64,000 nt of DNA from Aliivibrio fischeri ATCC 7744 = JCM 18803 = DSM 507 (GTDB taxonomy: Bacteria; Pseudomonadota; Gammaproteobacteria; Enterobacterales; Vibrionaceae). Each line of letters opens with the position of its first letter. Position 1 is the stretch's first letter. Positions 37,461 through 47,375 of this stretch are shown here, piece by piece. A program made the translations under genes and the position numbers. The stretch is taken from positions 1,922,001-1,986,000 of the forward strand of contig NZ_CP092712.1 of assembly GCF_023983475.1 (NCBI RefSeq), in the 5' to 3' direction. Under the pieces are notes generated by a model. That model saw only the letters and a list, made by a program, of their open reading frames with translations, made no database searches and had not been told where the DNA came from.

Positions 37461-38741
37461 TCATGCTTCTTTTTTCCAGTAATCCCATACTTCACCGACC
37501 GTATGGAATGATCCGAAGACTAAAATTAAATCATCATTTTCAGCCTGTTGTAATGCTACTTTAAAAGCATCAACAGGTGATGAATATTCTGTTATTTCTT
37601 TTGATAAAACGGCGGTTAATTCACTTGCATTAGCCGCTCTTGGTCCTGATAGCGATGCAGGATACCAAACATCAATCACTCTCGTGAACTCGCCTAAGGT
37701 AGATTTAATGTCTTTATCATGTAACATCCCTACTACTGCATGGATTTTCTTATTTGGGAAACGCTGTCTTACTTGCTGTACAAGATAGTGCGCTGAATGT
37801 GGGTTATGCGCAACATCAAGTATAATCGTTGGCTCAAATTCAGAGTTACCGCGAGTTAATCGCTGCATTCTTCCAGGTAACGTTGCTGATTTTAAACCTT
37901 CAACAATATTAATATCACTCAATTCTAATCCTGAAACACCTAAAGCCATAATGGCCGTCGCTGCATTCGCTAGTGGTAAATTAGGTAATGGTAAATTATC
38001 TAAATCAAATGCCCCACTCTTCCACGACCACGTTTGAGTATCTGCATGCACGTTATAATCAAATTGATAACCAACCTGATATAAATCAGCATTAATATCA
38101 TCAGCATGGGCAGCAACACTTGAGGGTGGATTAGGTTGACCACAAATAGCTGGTTTTTCTGAACGAAAAATACCCGCCTTTTCAAAACCAATGACTTCGA
38201 TATCGTCACCTAACCAATCAACGTGATCGACAGCTAAGCTTGTAATAATTGATACATCATGATCAACAACATTCGTCGCATCTAAACGTCCACCAAGACC
38301 AACTTCAAGCAAAACCACATCAACTTGATGCGCTTTAAAAGCCCAAAGAGCGGAAAGCGTACCGAATTCAAAAAGACTAAGTGAAATATCTTTACGCCAT
38401 GCTTCAATAGCAGCAAAAGACTGGGAAATAAGAGAATCAGATAGATCGTTACCATTAATACGAATACGTTCGTTGTAACGAATAAGATGAGGGGAACTAT
38501 AAACGCCAACACGATAACCGGCATTAATTAAAATAGATTCCATTAATGCACAGGTTGAACCTTTACCGTTCGTTCCTGCAACTGTGATTACCGTTGGTGC
38601 TGGTTTAGTTAATTTTGCTCGTTGTGCAACACGCTGAACACGGTCTAAACCTAAATCTATTGCACTGGTATGAATGCTTTCTAAATAACGAAGCCACATC
38701 GACAAATCAGATGTGGCTTTCGGAGAATCAAATGTTGTCAT
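37461..38741 (-). CDS. folC: Bifunctional folylpolyglutamate/dihydrofolate synthase
   Basis: 426 residues. Mur-ligase-type P-loop in AGTNGKGSTCALME, then YSSPHLIRYNERIRING and EVGLGGRLDATN, and the C-terminal ligase domain (DVAHNPHSAHYLV). It makes dihydrofolate from dihydropteroate and adds glutamates to folates. It lies between accD and dedD as in E. coli. Confidence 0.96.
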   Translation of the reverse strand: MTTFDSPKATSDLSMWLRYLESIHTSAIDLGLDRVQRVAQRAKLTKPAPTVITVAGTNGKGSTCALMESILINAGYRVGVYSSPHLIRYNERIRINGNDLSDSLISQSFAAIEAWRKDISLSLFEFGTLSALWAFKAHQVDVVLLEVGLGGRLDATNVVDHDVSIITSLAVDHVDWLGDDIEVIGFEKAGIFRSEKPAICGQPNPPSSVAAHADDINADLYQVGYQFDYNVHADTQTWSWKSGAFDLDNLPLPNLPLANAATAIMALGVSGLELSDINIVEGLKSATLPGRMQRLTRGNSEFEPTIILDVAHNPHSAHYLVQQVRQRFPNKKIHAVVGMLHDKDIKSTLGEFTRVIDVWYPASLSGPRAANASELTAVLSKEITEYSSPVDAFKVALQQAENDDLILVFGSFHTVGEVWDYWKKEA

Positions 38742-38841
38742 AATTCAACTACTTCACTAACGAATATAGTGACAGTATATATGACTTAGGTTGCTGTTTT
38801 AAAGTAAGAACTAACAACCTTGGTCCCATTTGATTTAATTC

Positions 38842-39726
38842 TTAGTGCGAACCATCAACAGGAACAACTAATGGTGACTCTTGATTCGTCATTTTAGCCA
38901 TTAACCCACCGATACGTTGACGCATTTCACGACGATCAACAATCATGTCAATGGCACCATGTTCAAGCAAGAATTCACTACGTTGGAAACCTTCAGGAAG
39001 ATCTTCACGTACAGTTTGCTCAATAACACGACGGCCAGCAAAACCGATTAACGCTTTTGGTTCACCGATATTGATATCACCTAGCATTGCTAAACTTGCT
39101 GACACACCACCCATTGTTGGGTCGGTTAGTACAGAGAAAAATGGTAGGCCTTTACGAGACAAACGAGCTAGAGCAGCACTTGTTTTTGCCATTTGCATTA
39201 GAGACATAAGTGCCTCTTGCATACGTGCGCCACCACTTGCAGAGAAACATACAAGAGGACAGTTATTTTCAATTGCAGCATCTACCGCTTTAACAAAGCG
39301 AGCGCCAACAACAGAACCCATTGAACCACCCATAAATGAGAATTCAAATGCACATGCAACAACCGGTAATTCTAATAGAGTACCTTTCATTACCACTAGA
39401 GCATCTGTTTCATCACTTGATTTTTGTGCAGCAGAGATACGATCTTTATAACGTTTTGAATCTTTAAACTTTAAAACATCTTTTGGTTCTAATTCAGCAC
39501 CAATTTCAACACGACCTTCTGCATCTAAGAATGTTTCAAGACGCTTACGAGCTTTCATTCGCATATGGTGGTCACATTTTGGACACACTTCTAGGTTACG
39601 CTCTAATTCTGCTGAATAAAGAACTTGTTCACATGACGTACATTTCGTCCAAACCCCTTCAGGGATCGATGCTTTACGTGAACTAACAATATTGCTTGTA
39701 TTAAAAATCTTTTCAAGCCAACTCAT
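38842..39726 (-). CDS. accD: Acetyl-CoA carboxylase carboxyltransferase beta subunit
   Basis: 294 residues from the ATG at 39726 (MSWLEKIF, the family start); the frame to 39780 would add 18 unmatched residues. N-terminal four-cysteine zinc ribbon (CTSC...CPKC), then the carboxyltransferase core with [19 protein letters not shown] and [12 protein letters not shown]. With AccA it moves the carboxyl group from biotin to acetyl-CoA for fatty acid synthesis. Confidence 0.97.
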   Translation of the reverse strand: MSWLEKIFNTSNIVSSRKASIPEGVWTKCTSCEQVLYSAELERNLEVCPKCDHHMRMKARKRLETFLDAEGRVEIGAELEPKDVLKFKDSKRYKDRISAAQKSSDETDALVVMKGTLLELPVVACAFEFSFMGGSMGSVVGARFVKAVDAAIENNCPLVCFSASGGARMQEALMSLMQMAKTSAALARLSRKGLPFFSVLTDPTMGGVSASLAMLGDINIGEPKALIGFAGRRVIEQTVREDLPEGFQRSEFLLEHGAIDMIVDRREMRQRIGGLMAKMTNQESPLVVPVDGSH

Positions 39727-39878
39727 GGACGACCTTTCTATTAGTGATCTCTCGCACCATCGCAAGAGAATAAAATTCAATTAAATAGATTAAACCATAA
39801 ATATCCGCCAGTGTAGATAAAAAACTGGTTGTACCTATTTTCAATATTGAATCCATCTCTACTTTTCGTAGTGATAAA

Positions 39879-40667
39879 TCAATCATTATCCAGAAATAAA
39901 GGACCTAGTGGTACTCGTGGTAATTCCCACTCTAACGGATAATCTACATCCACAAGATACAAACCTTCAGCTTTAGCCGTAGCTCCAGCCAATTTTCGGT
40001 CTTTAGCTTCTAGTAACCATTTAATCCATTCTGGTTTTTGTTTTCCTTTGCCTACTTCAATTAAGCTGCCTGTAATGTTACGCACCATGTGGTGAACAAA
40101 GGCATTCGCTTTAATATCAATTACAATAAAATCACCGTAACGAGTGACTTTGAGGTGCATTAAGTTGCGCCACGGTGAACGTGATTGACAGTGAACGGCA
40201 CGAAATGACGTAAAATCATTTTCGCCTAATAAATATTGACCAGCTTCATGCATTAAATTTGCATCTAGCGCATCATGATAGTGGCTAACACCATGCCCTA
40301 AAATTGCAGGACGTAAACGGTTATTATAGATGATATAGCGATAACGACGAGCTGTAGCAGTAAAACGAGCATGAAAATCCTCGTTTACCTCTTTTGCCCA
40401 ACGAACAGCAATGTTCTTTGGTAAGTTCGCATTCGCCCCCATCATCCACGCGGCCAATTTGCGAGAACTTGTTGTATCAAAGTGCACGACTTGTCCTGTA
40501 CCGTGAACGCCAGCATCCGTTCGACCTGCACAGTGAACCTCAATAGGCTCATTAGCAACGATCGTTAATGCTTTTTCCAGTTCTTCTTGGACACTGTTTA
40601 CATCTCTTTGACGTTGCCAACCGTAATATTCGGCACCATCATATTCAATACATAGAGCTATTCGCAT
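39879..40667 (-). CDS. truA: tRNA pseudouridine(38-40) synthase
   Basis: 262 residues. The catalytic aspartate is in [28 protein letters not shown] and [13 protein letters not shown] are further family blocks. It makes pseudouridine at positions 38-40 of the tRNA anticodon arm. A strong terminator separates it from hubP upstream, so it has its own promoter. Confidence 0.96.
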   Translation of the reverse strand: MRIALCIEYDGAEYYGWQRQRDVNSVQEELEKALTIVANEPIEVHCAGRTDAGVHGTGQVVHFDTTSSRKLAAWMMGANANLPKNIAVRWAKEVNEDFHARFTATARRYRYIIYNNRLRPAILGHGVSHYHDALDANLMHEAGQYLLGENDFTSFRAVHCQSRSPWRNLMHLKVTRYGDFIVIDIKANAFVHHMVRNITGSLIEVGKGKQKPEWIKWLLEAKDRKLAGATAKAEGLYLVDVDYPLEWELPRVPLGPLFLDND

Positions 40668-40703
40668 GATTTCTTTTCTTTTAATTCAATTAGACGTCAT
40701 TAT

Positions 40704-40738
40704 AAAAAAAGGCGGAGCTCACTGCCACCGCCTTTTTA
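40704..40738 (-). terminator. Terminator of the hubP/fimV gene
   Basis: AAAGGCGG and CCGCCTTT form a strong stem with a 12-base loop, followed by seven T on the minus strand. Confidence 0.9.
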
Positions 40739-40753
40739 ATATTGTTTCTTAAG

Positions 40754-43700
40754 TTAGCCGACTTGTTTCATTAATTTTTCAGCTTCGATTTTTAAGGAAA
40801 CATCATCACTACGAAGAACGTCCTCAAGCAACTCTAAAGCGCCTTTATCATCAGACATTTCAATGTATGCTTTTGCTAAATCTAGTTTACTTTGAGCATC
40901 GCTGTTTACATCAACATCATGTTCTGCAACGTTGCCTAGCATGTCTGGAAATTCATCCAAGCCTACATCTAGATTTAAATCTTCTTCTTCAAAGTCATTT
41001 TTATCGCCCTTTTCAGTTTCGGCAATCAATGCTTCAATGCTTAAAAAACGATTTTCGCCATGCGGATCATTTTCAACATTAGGTTGTTCTGACCAATCTT
41101 CATCTTCAAGAGCTGATTCTGTATTAGAATGTCCATCAAGACTAAAACCACTCCAATCACTGCCACCGTCTTCAAGCATACTGTCGATATCTAAGCCAGC
41201 GCTATCTAGATGAGTTAATGCTTCTTTCTCTTCATCAGATACTTGCGAAGTAAAATTAAACTCTTCACGAGATGGAGTGATTTCTGTTTCTTCCTCAGTT
41301 GAATCAAGGTTAAACGCAGAATCATCGATTTCATTGTCATCATCACCTAAAGCCGCTAATGCATCTTCAATAGACAATCCGTCAAACTTTGTATCTTGCT
41401 CTTCTTCGTCACTATCTACATCTAGTTCAGATAAAGAGTTCTCTTCTTCACTCTTTTGACTAAAGTCTGTAGCGTTTTGTTCTACAAAATCATCTAGAGA
41501 AAAATCATTATCATCTTCATCGTCAGTTAATTCTGTAAGTTCAACTGACTCTTCGTCTAAGTCAAGTAGGTTTTCATCATCTGCTAACAGCGAATCAAAC
41601 GTTGCTTCATCAAGATCATCTTCTTCAAGAACTTCTGTGCTTTCAACATCAGGAGTTACTGTTTCTTCAGTAACATCTTCTGCCATTACTTCAGGTTCTA
41701 TTGGCTCTGCAAGTTCAGAAACGTCTGTTTCTTCTACTTCAGACTCAAGTTCTTCATCGAATGAGAATGCATCTTTGCTTGCTTCATTCAGCGCTTCACC
41801 TTCATTTAATACGTCAAGATCAACTGACTCTTCGTCTAAATCAAGTAGACTTTCATCATCAGCTAACAGCGAATCAAGATCATCTTCATTAAGCGTATTT
41901 TCTTCAAGAGCTTCAGTATTTTCAACATCAGATGTCACCGATTCTTCAACAGTATCTTCTGCTATTACTTCAGATTCTGTTGACTCTTCAAGTTCAGAAA
42001 CGTCTGTTTCTTCTACTTCTGACTCAAGCTCTTCGTCGAATGAGAATGCATCTTTGCTTTCTTCATTCAGCGCTTCACCTTCATTTAATACGTCAAGATC
42101 AACTGACTCTTCCTCTAAATCAAGTAGGCTTTCATCATCAGCTAACAGCGAATCAAGCGTTGCTTCATCAAGATCGTCTTCTTCAAGAGCTTCTGTGCTT
42201 TCAACTTCAGGAGTTACTGTTTCTTCAGTAACATCTTCTGCCATCACTTCAGGTTCTGTTAGCTCTGCAAGTTCAGAAACGTCTGTTTCTTCTACTTCTT
42301 CAGACTCAAGTTCTTCGTCGAATGAGAATGCATCTTCACTTTCTTCATTCAGCGCTTCATCTTCATTTAATGCGTCAAGATCAGCAGACTCTTCCTCTAA
42401 ATCAAGCAAGCTTTCATCATCAGCTAGCAGTGAATCAAGATCGTCTTCTTCAAACTCTTTTAAAATGTCAGATTCAGATACCGATTCAGCTAATTCATCT
42501 TCTTGTACTTGAGGTTCTGTTGATTCTAATAAATCAGTTTCAGATGTAATTTCATCCTCTTTTGAATCTAGCTCAGAAACGTGCTCATTTTCTGGCTCTG
42601 ATTCAAACAAAGGAATGTCATCTTCGTCTTCTTCATCATCTTCAATTAACCAATCTTCATCTCTAGGGGTGTCTTCAGAAAGCGCTTCTGATGCTGCTAC
42701 ACCGTCAACTTCAGCATCAACGCCAGTCTTTCCCAGAGTTTCATTTTCCTCATCAGCGTCATCACCAATAAGTTCATCTAAAAGAGCGGTACTGTCTTCA
42801 TCTAACTCAAAGTTATCACTCTTTTCATCATCATCAGCTAATAACTCATCAAGTAGAGCTGTGCTATCTTCTTCTAATGTGATGTCATCTTCATCATCAA
42901 GTTCTTCATCATCTAACAGCTCATCAAGTAAAGCAGTGCTATCAGCATCAATATCTAGATCATCGCCTTGCTCTTCATCAGATTCATCAATTAACTCATC
43001 TAATAAAGCAGTACTGTTATCTTCTAAATCGAACTCATCTTCTGTTTCATCATCAGATTCGTCTAATAGTTCATCAAGTAATGCCGTACTTTCGTCTTCT
43101 GAATCTAAATCAATATCATCTTCAACAACCGATTCTTTTTCTGACTCTTCGTCAGCCATACCAGAAAGCAGTTCATCAAAATCCAACTCATCTTCAAGTG
43201 AGTCTGTTTTTGCTTCTACTTTTTCAGTTTCTGGTGCAAGCTTAGTTTCTTCATTTTCATCAAGATCCCAACCTTGGTCTAGAACGGATTCGTCTTCATC
43301 TTCGTCGTCAACTGAAGCAAATAAATCATCTAGCATCGATTGATCAAGCTCACCACCTTCCAGCTCTTCAGTTTCTTCAAGCTCTGGAATTGATGATGTT
43401 TTTTCTGAATCTGAATCATCAATTAACGATAAGTCAAAATCATCATCTTCTGCTTCTAAATCACTTTCTGAGAATAGGTCACTATCAAAATCATTCAGTG
43501 CTTTTTCCATCTCTTCAAGGCCAAGCGCCTTCTCTTCAGCACCTACGGTCAAAGCACTTGATGACATATCTAAGTCATCATCAAGATCATCTAATCCGCC
43601 AAGCTCTAAATCAAGATCACTCTCATCTTCTAAACTCAGAGAATCCAAATCAGAATCTGATTCTAACTCTGCAAATGGGTCTTCATCTGTGTTGTCGTTG

Positions 43701-44881
43701 TCTGTTTCAAACTCAGCAAATAGGTCATCATTTGAATCTGACTGTTCATCAAAGATGAATTCATCATTATTTAAATCGCTAAGAATATCATCATCGTCAT
43801 CCAAACTAATTTCAGGGATATCATCATCCATATTGAAATTGTCTTCAGGCATAACTAGCGGCGCAGGTTGTTGCTCTGATTGAGCTTCACCTTCGCCTTC
43901 TTCTTCCTCTTTTTTACGACGGAATAAGAAGAATGCAATTAAACCAGCAATGAGAGCTCCTGGGATTAATGCCAAAGAGGCAATTAAACCTGGGCTAGAT
44001 GCCAACTTATCCATTGCTGTTGGTTCAACTTTTTTATCAGCAGCAGCAAGTTGTTTTTGTTCATTAATGAATTTTTCTACTTCATTGCGAATACGGTCTT
44101 CATCGCCTAATTCACTTTTTAAGTTATCAACTTCATTTTGAACTTGTGCTAGTCGCACTCGTAATTGGTGATTGTTTTCTTGAAGTGCAGTGAACTCTTG
44201 TTCTGTTGTATCTAATTCAGTTTTTAAAGCAACAACAGAGGCCGTTGGTTCAGCAACTGGTGCAACTGATTTAACCACGTCTTTAGCTGGCTTTGGCTCT
44301 TGAACCTTAGCTTCAGTTTTAACTGGAACTACCGCAGGTTTTGGCGTAGGTGCTGGTTTTTCAGTCTTAACAGTTCTTTTAACTTGAGCTTCAGACGCTT
44401 TTTGAGCTGCTAACTTTTTATTATGCGCAAGCAGTAACTGTTTAGCATCATCTGTATTTTCACGTCGAACTTGCTCTAGTGTCGGTAAACGTAATCGGCT
44501 ATTTGGCTCTAACCCATGAATATTATTATTTTCAAATGCTTGTGGGTTCAAACGATAAATAGCAAGCAGTGTTTGCTGCACAGATGTTGTGTTTGATGGA
44601 TTTACACGACTAGCGATAGACCATAATGTTTCGTCTTCTCTCGTCGGCCCATAAATTCTGGTTGATGCTTTTGCTTGTGGTGCTTTTTCAGCGGGTACTG
44701 ATTTGGTATATACCTTAGCCGGTTGTGCTTCAGTTACAACCTGTGAGCTGACGGTTTGATCCTTACCTTCAGGACCAACGATTTGAATAGTGCTCGCAGC
44801 GTGCGCTTGTGAGCACTGTGCGGCAACGAATAACGCTAAAGGTGTCAGCGTTTTAAATATTTTTTGTGATGCGTCAGACAC
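40754..44881 (-). CDS. hubP: HubP/FimV-type polar landmark protein with acidic repeats
   Basis: 1375 residues. In order: signal peptide (~1-29), periplasmic LysM-like region (~76-135: ETLWSIASRVNPSN), Lys/Pro-rich and coiled-coil stretch (~215-280), one membrane helix (~297-320, followed by RRKK), a cytoplasmic region of ~1000 residues dominated by Asp, Glu and Ser, and a C-terminal FimV domain (~1330-1375: LDLAKAYIEMSDDKGALELLEDVL). Two repeat families lie in the acidic part. The order asd-hubP-truA-accD matches V. cholerae, where HubP marks the cell pole and recruits ParA-type ATPases for origin, flagellum and chemotaxis placement. FimV is the Pseudomonas name. Terminators lie on both sides, so it is transcribed alone. 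Confidence 0.93.
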   Translation of the reverse strand: MSDASQKIFKTLTPLALFVAAQCSQAHAASTIQIVGPEGKDQTVSSQVVTEAQPAKVYTKSVPAEKAPQAKASTRIYGPTREDETLWSIASRVNPSNTTSVQQTLLAIYRLNPQAFENNNIHGLEPNSRLRLPTLEQVRRENTDDAKQLLLAHNKKLAAQKASEAQVKRTVKTEKPAPTPKPAVVPVKTEAKVQEPKPAKDVVKSVAPVAEPTASVVALKTELDTTEQEFTALQENNHQLRVRLAQVQNEVDNLKSELGDEDRIRNEVEKFINEQKQLAAADKKVEPTAMDKLASSPGLIASLALIPGALIAGLIAFFLFRRKKEEEEGEGEAQSEQQPAPLVMPEDNFNMDDDIPEISLDDDDDILSDLNNDEFIFDEQSDSNDDLFAEFETDNDNTDEDPFAELESDSDLDSLSLEDESDLDLELGGLDDLDDDLDMSSSALTVGAEEKALGLEEMEKALNDFDSDLFSESDLEAEDDDFDLSLIDDSDSEKTSSIPELEETEELEGGELDQSMLDDLFASVDDEDEDESVLDQGWDLDENEETKLAPETEKVEAKTDSLEDELDFDELLSGMADEESEKESVVEDDIDLDSEDESTALLDELLDESDDETEDEFDLEDNSTALLDELIDESDEEQGDDLDIDADSTALLDELLDDEELDDEDDITLEEDSTALLDELLADDDEKSDNFELDEDSTALLDELIGDDADEENETLGKTGVDAEVDGVAASEALSEDTPRDEDWLIEDDEEDEDDIPLFESEPENEHVSELDSKEDEITSETDLLESTEPQVQEDELAESVSESDILKEFEEDDLDSLLADDESLLDLEEESADLDALNEDEALNEESEDAFSFDEELESEEVEETDVSELAELTEPEVMAEDVTEETVTPEVESTEALEEDDLDEATLDSLLADDESLLDLEEESVDLDVLNEGEALNEESKDAFSFDEELESEVEETDVSELEESTESEVIAEDTVEESVTSDVENTEALEENTLNEDDLDSLLADDESLLDLDEESVDLDVLNEGEALNEASKDAFSFDEELESEVEETDVSELAEPIEPEVMAEDVTEETVTPDVESTEVLEEDDLDEATFDSLLADDENLLDLDEESVELTELTDDEDDNDFSLDDFVEQNATDFSQKSEEENSLSELDVDSDEEEQDTKFDGLSIEDALAALGDDDNEIDDSAFNLDSTEEETEITPSREEFNFTSQVSDEEKEALTHLDSAGLDIDSMLEDGGSDWSGFSLDGHSNTESALEDEDWSEQPNVENDPHGENRFLSIEALIAETEKGDKNDFEEEDLNLDVGLDEFPDMLGNVAEHDVDVNSDAQSKLDLAKAYIEMSDDKGALELLEDVLRSDDVSLKIEAEKLMKQVG
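41546..42445 (-). repeat. Four ~93-residue repeats in HubP
   Basis: The block DSLLADDESLLDL recurs with its serine at residues 817, 911, 1004 and 1097, giving a period of 93-94 residues (about 280 bases). The intervening sequence (ESVDLDVLNEGEALNE, DAFSFDEELES, VEETDVSEL) is almost identical between units; the fourth copy is partial. Confidence 0.9.
42767..43090 (-). repeat. Five ~25-residue STALLDEL repeats in HubP
   Basis: STALLDEL(L/I) occurs at residues 598, 623, 648, 673 and 697, each followed by an acidic stretch. It is a second, shorter repeat family upstream of the 93-residue one. Confidence 0.9.
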
Positions 44882-44986
44882 TAGAGATGCCTCTTAATAA
44901 AATGAAAAATCAATACCTGTGTAACTATATCGGATAATAATAAAAAAACTGTAGTTTTTAAGCAAAAACTGTGTGCTTTATGGAAG

Positions 44987-45016
44987 AAAAAAGCCTTAGT
45001 TTTCACTAAGGCTTTT
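44987..45016 (-). terminator. Terminator of asd
   Basis: AAAAGCCTTAGT and ACTAAGGCTTTT pair perfectly around a 4-base loop, followed by six T on the minus strand. Confidence 0.92.
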
Positions 45017-45071
45017 AATTTAAAGTAAATAACGCTCTTTATTTTATAAAAAACAAGTTAACGCATTATTA

Positions 45072-46085
45072 TTAGTAGTAATCACGGATTAACACTTCAG
45101 CAATTTGAACTGCGTTTGTTGCAGCGCCTTTACGTACATTATCCGCAACTACCCACATATTTAAGCCCATTGAATGGCTAATATCTTCACGAATACGAGC
45201 CACCATTACGTGGTCTTTACCCGTGGCGTCGCTTACTTGTGTTGGGTAATCATTACCGTGGAAGACTTCGATACCATCAGTTTCTTCAAGTAGACGTGTT
45301 GCCTCTGCAGCATCGATTGGTGCACGAGTTTCAATATGAACAGCTTCTGCGTGACCGTAGAATACTGGTACACGTACACATGTTGGGTTTACTGTAATCG
45401 TATCATCAGCAAAGATTTTTTGCGTTTCCCACACCATTTTCATTTCTTCTTTGGTGTAGCCGTTATCCATAAACTCATCAATGTGAGGTAAACAGTTAAA
45501 CGCAATTTGCTTATCGTAAGCTTTGTTCTCTGCTGGTAAGCCATTTAGCAATTTAGCTGTTTGACCCGCTAGCTCATCAATCCCTGCTTTACCTGAACCA
45601 GATACTGATTGATATGTTGATACGTTGATACGATCAATACCTACAGCATCATGAATTGGTTTTAAAGCAACTAGCATTTGAATCGTTGAACAGTTAGGGT
45701 TCGCAATAATATTGCGATTACGGAAATCAGCTAACGCTTCAGGGTTCACTTCAGGAATCACCAATGGAATATCGTGATCGTAACGGAAGTGTGATGTGTT
45801 ATCGATAACAACGACACCTGAATCAGCTGCGATTGGCGCCCATTTAGCGGATAATTCACCACCTGCTGAAAATAAACCAATTTGTACTTGGCTCCAATCA
45901 AACTCTTCTACGTTCTCAACGGTTAATGTTTTACCATTAAAACGAACTGTTTTACCTTCACTGCGCTCTGACGCTAAAAGGTATAAATTGCGAACCGGAA
46001 AATTACGATCTTGTAATACTTCTACGATTGCTTCGCCAACGGCACCAGTTGCGCCAAGAATGGCAACATCAAATTCTTGAGTCAT
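45072..46085 (-). CDS. asd: Aspartate-semialdehyde dehydrogenase
   Basis: 337 residues. NADP-binding LGATGAVGEAIVEVL at the N-terminus; the catalytic cysteine is in ANPNCSTIQML and the histidine in FYGHAEAVHIETRA. It reduces aspartyl phosphate to the semialdehyde for lysine, threonine, methionine and peptidoglycan precursors. At the same place E. coli has usg, a homologue regarded as having lost activity; the active-site residues are kept here. Start and pdxB stop overlap as TAATG, indicating coupling. Confidence 0.93.
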   Translation of the reverse strand: MTQEFDVAILGATGAVGEAIVEVLQDRNFPVRNLYLLASERSEGKTVRFNGKTLTVENVEEFDWSQVQIGLFSAGGELSAKWAPIAADSGVVVIDNTSHFRYDHDIPLVIPEVNPEALADFRNRNIIANPNCSTIQMLVALKPIHDAVGIDRINVSTYQSVSGSGKAGIDELAGQTAKLLNGLPAENKAYDKQIAFNCLPHIDEFMDNGYTKEEMKMVWETQKIFADDTITVNPTCVRVPVFYGHAEAVHIETRAPIDAAEATRLLEETDGIEVFHGNDYPTQVSDATGKDHVMVARIREDISHSMGLNMWVVADNVRKGAATNAVQIAEVLIRDYY

Positions 46086-47215
46086 TAGACTTCCTCGATT
46101 GTAAATCCAAGTTGTTGTAACGGAGTAAGATCACAGCATTGAGTCCCTGTGATCGTGATAGCACTGTATTCTCTTCTATCCCAATAGTCTTTGCGCATTT
46201 TATCAAATGCTCCGACGGTTGCGATTTCTTTTCGAAATACGGCATCATCTTTTCGCACATCATAGACTAACTGAATCAAATTGTGCAGTGTTGAATGATC
46301 CCATTGTTGATTTAATGTCACATTCGGAATGGGTGCTATCGGTAATAATGTTTGAGGGTCAGCTCTTTCACTGCGCTTTAAAAACTCACAATAAAAGTTA
46401 AATATCATTGTCGTACCACGCGCTTTCCCCTCTAATCCATATCCTGCAATATGCGGAGTAGCAAAAGATAATAACGGTAATAATTCCATATCAACGTCTG
46501 GTTCAAACTCAAAAACATCCAGTACCGCTTTAAAGCCGTCTTGTTTTAGCAAACGTTGTTTTAAGGCTTGATTATCTACCACAGGGCCACGGGCAGCATT
46601 AATTAATATTTGGTCATTACGTAATTTTGATAATGTTTTTTGTCCAATGAGGTGATGCGTAGGATATTCACCATCACGAGTAATCGGTGTATGAAGAGTG
46701 ATTACATCTGATTTTTCCAATAATTCATCTAATGCTACAAATGAGCGAGAGTCGCCCTCTTGCTCTTTAATTGGGTCATTCAAAAGATAAGAAATATTCA
46801 ATGCATCTAAACATTGAGCTAAATAAGACCCAACCTGCCCAGCACCAACAATACCAAAGGTTTTATCGAAAATAGAAAAACCATGTTGTTGAGCTAATAC
46901 CATTAAACAGCTTAGTACATACTCTGCCACCCCTACTTTGTTACAACCAGGAGCAGCCGTAAAAAAGATGCCTTTCTCTTTCAACAATGCTTGATCAACG
47001 TGATCCATACCCGCTGTTGCCGTACCAACAAATTTAAGTTTATTGGCTTTTTCAATCAATTCAGCATTCACTTTCGTTACTGAACGAATCATTAATGCAT
47101 CCACATCAATCAGATCGTCAGCGGTTAATGTTCTGCCTGATTTAGCAATAACTTCACCTAATCCACTAAACAGTTCAGCAGCATAAGGCATATTTTCATC
47201 AATCAGTATTTTCAT
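46085..47215 (-). CDS. pdxB: Erythronate-4-phosphate dehydrogenase
   Basis: 376 residues. D-isomer-specific 2-hydroxyacid dehydrogenase: dinucleotide fold [14 protein letters not shown], catalytic arginine region [13 protein letters not shown], and histidine region [16 protein letters not shown], with the PdxB-specific C-terminal dimerisation domain. It acts in pyridoxal phosphate synthesis. It overlaps asd by one base. Confidence 0.96.
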   Translation of the reverse strand: MKILIDENMPYAAELFSGLGEVIAKSGRTLTADDLIDVDALMIRSVTKVNAELIEKANKLKFVGTATAGMDHVDQALLKEKGIFFTAAPGCNKVGVAEYVLSCLMVLAQQHGFSIFDKTFGIVGAGQVGSYLAQCLDALNISYLLNDPIKEQEGDSRSFVALDELLEKSDVITLHTPITRDGEYPTHHLIGQKTLSKLRNDQILINAARGPVVDNQALKQRLLKQDGFKAVLDVFEFEPDVDMELLPLLSFATPHIAGYGLEGKARGTTMIFNFYCEFLKRSERADPQTLLPIAPIPNVTLNQQWDHSTLHNLIQLVYDVRKDDAVFRKEIATVGAFDKMRKDYWDRREYSAITITGTQCCDLTPLQQLGFTIEEV

Positions 47216-47254
47216 CTCTTACTCATCTATCCTTTTGACTTATGGCTTGAGTTT

Positions 47255-47286
47255 ATACCAATGTAACTAATTAATGGAATTGGTAT
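47255..47286. repeat. Inverted repeat with ATACCAAT/ATTGGTAT ends
   Basis: ATACCAAT at 47255-47262 and ATTGGTAT at 47279-47286 form the same kind of ends as the hairpin at 26793-26838. It lies between fabB and pdxB, just after the fabB terminator. Confidence 0.6.
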
Positions 47287-47314
47287 CATCACTTCCATAA
47301 CAGAAAATAGGTAT

Positions 47315-47348
47315 AAAAAAACCCAGTCAATTTAAGTGACTGGGCTTT
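47315..47348 (-). terminator. Terminator of fabB
   Basis: CCCAGTCA and TGACTGGG form an 8-bp stem with a 7-base loop, followed by seven T on the minus strand. Confidence 0.9.
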
Positions 47349-47375
47349 TACTATTTGTTTTCAGTGATGACGCTA

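Noticed and set aside
41637-43343. Long serine-rich open frames on the plus strand
   Set aside because: They are antisense to the Asp/Glu-rich repeats of hubP; GAA/GAT codons read as TTC/ATC or serine codons on the other strand. No ribosome site or family likeness.
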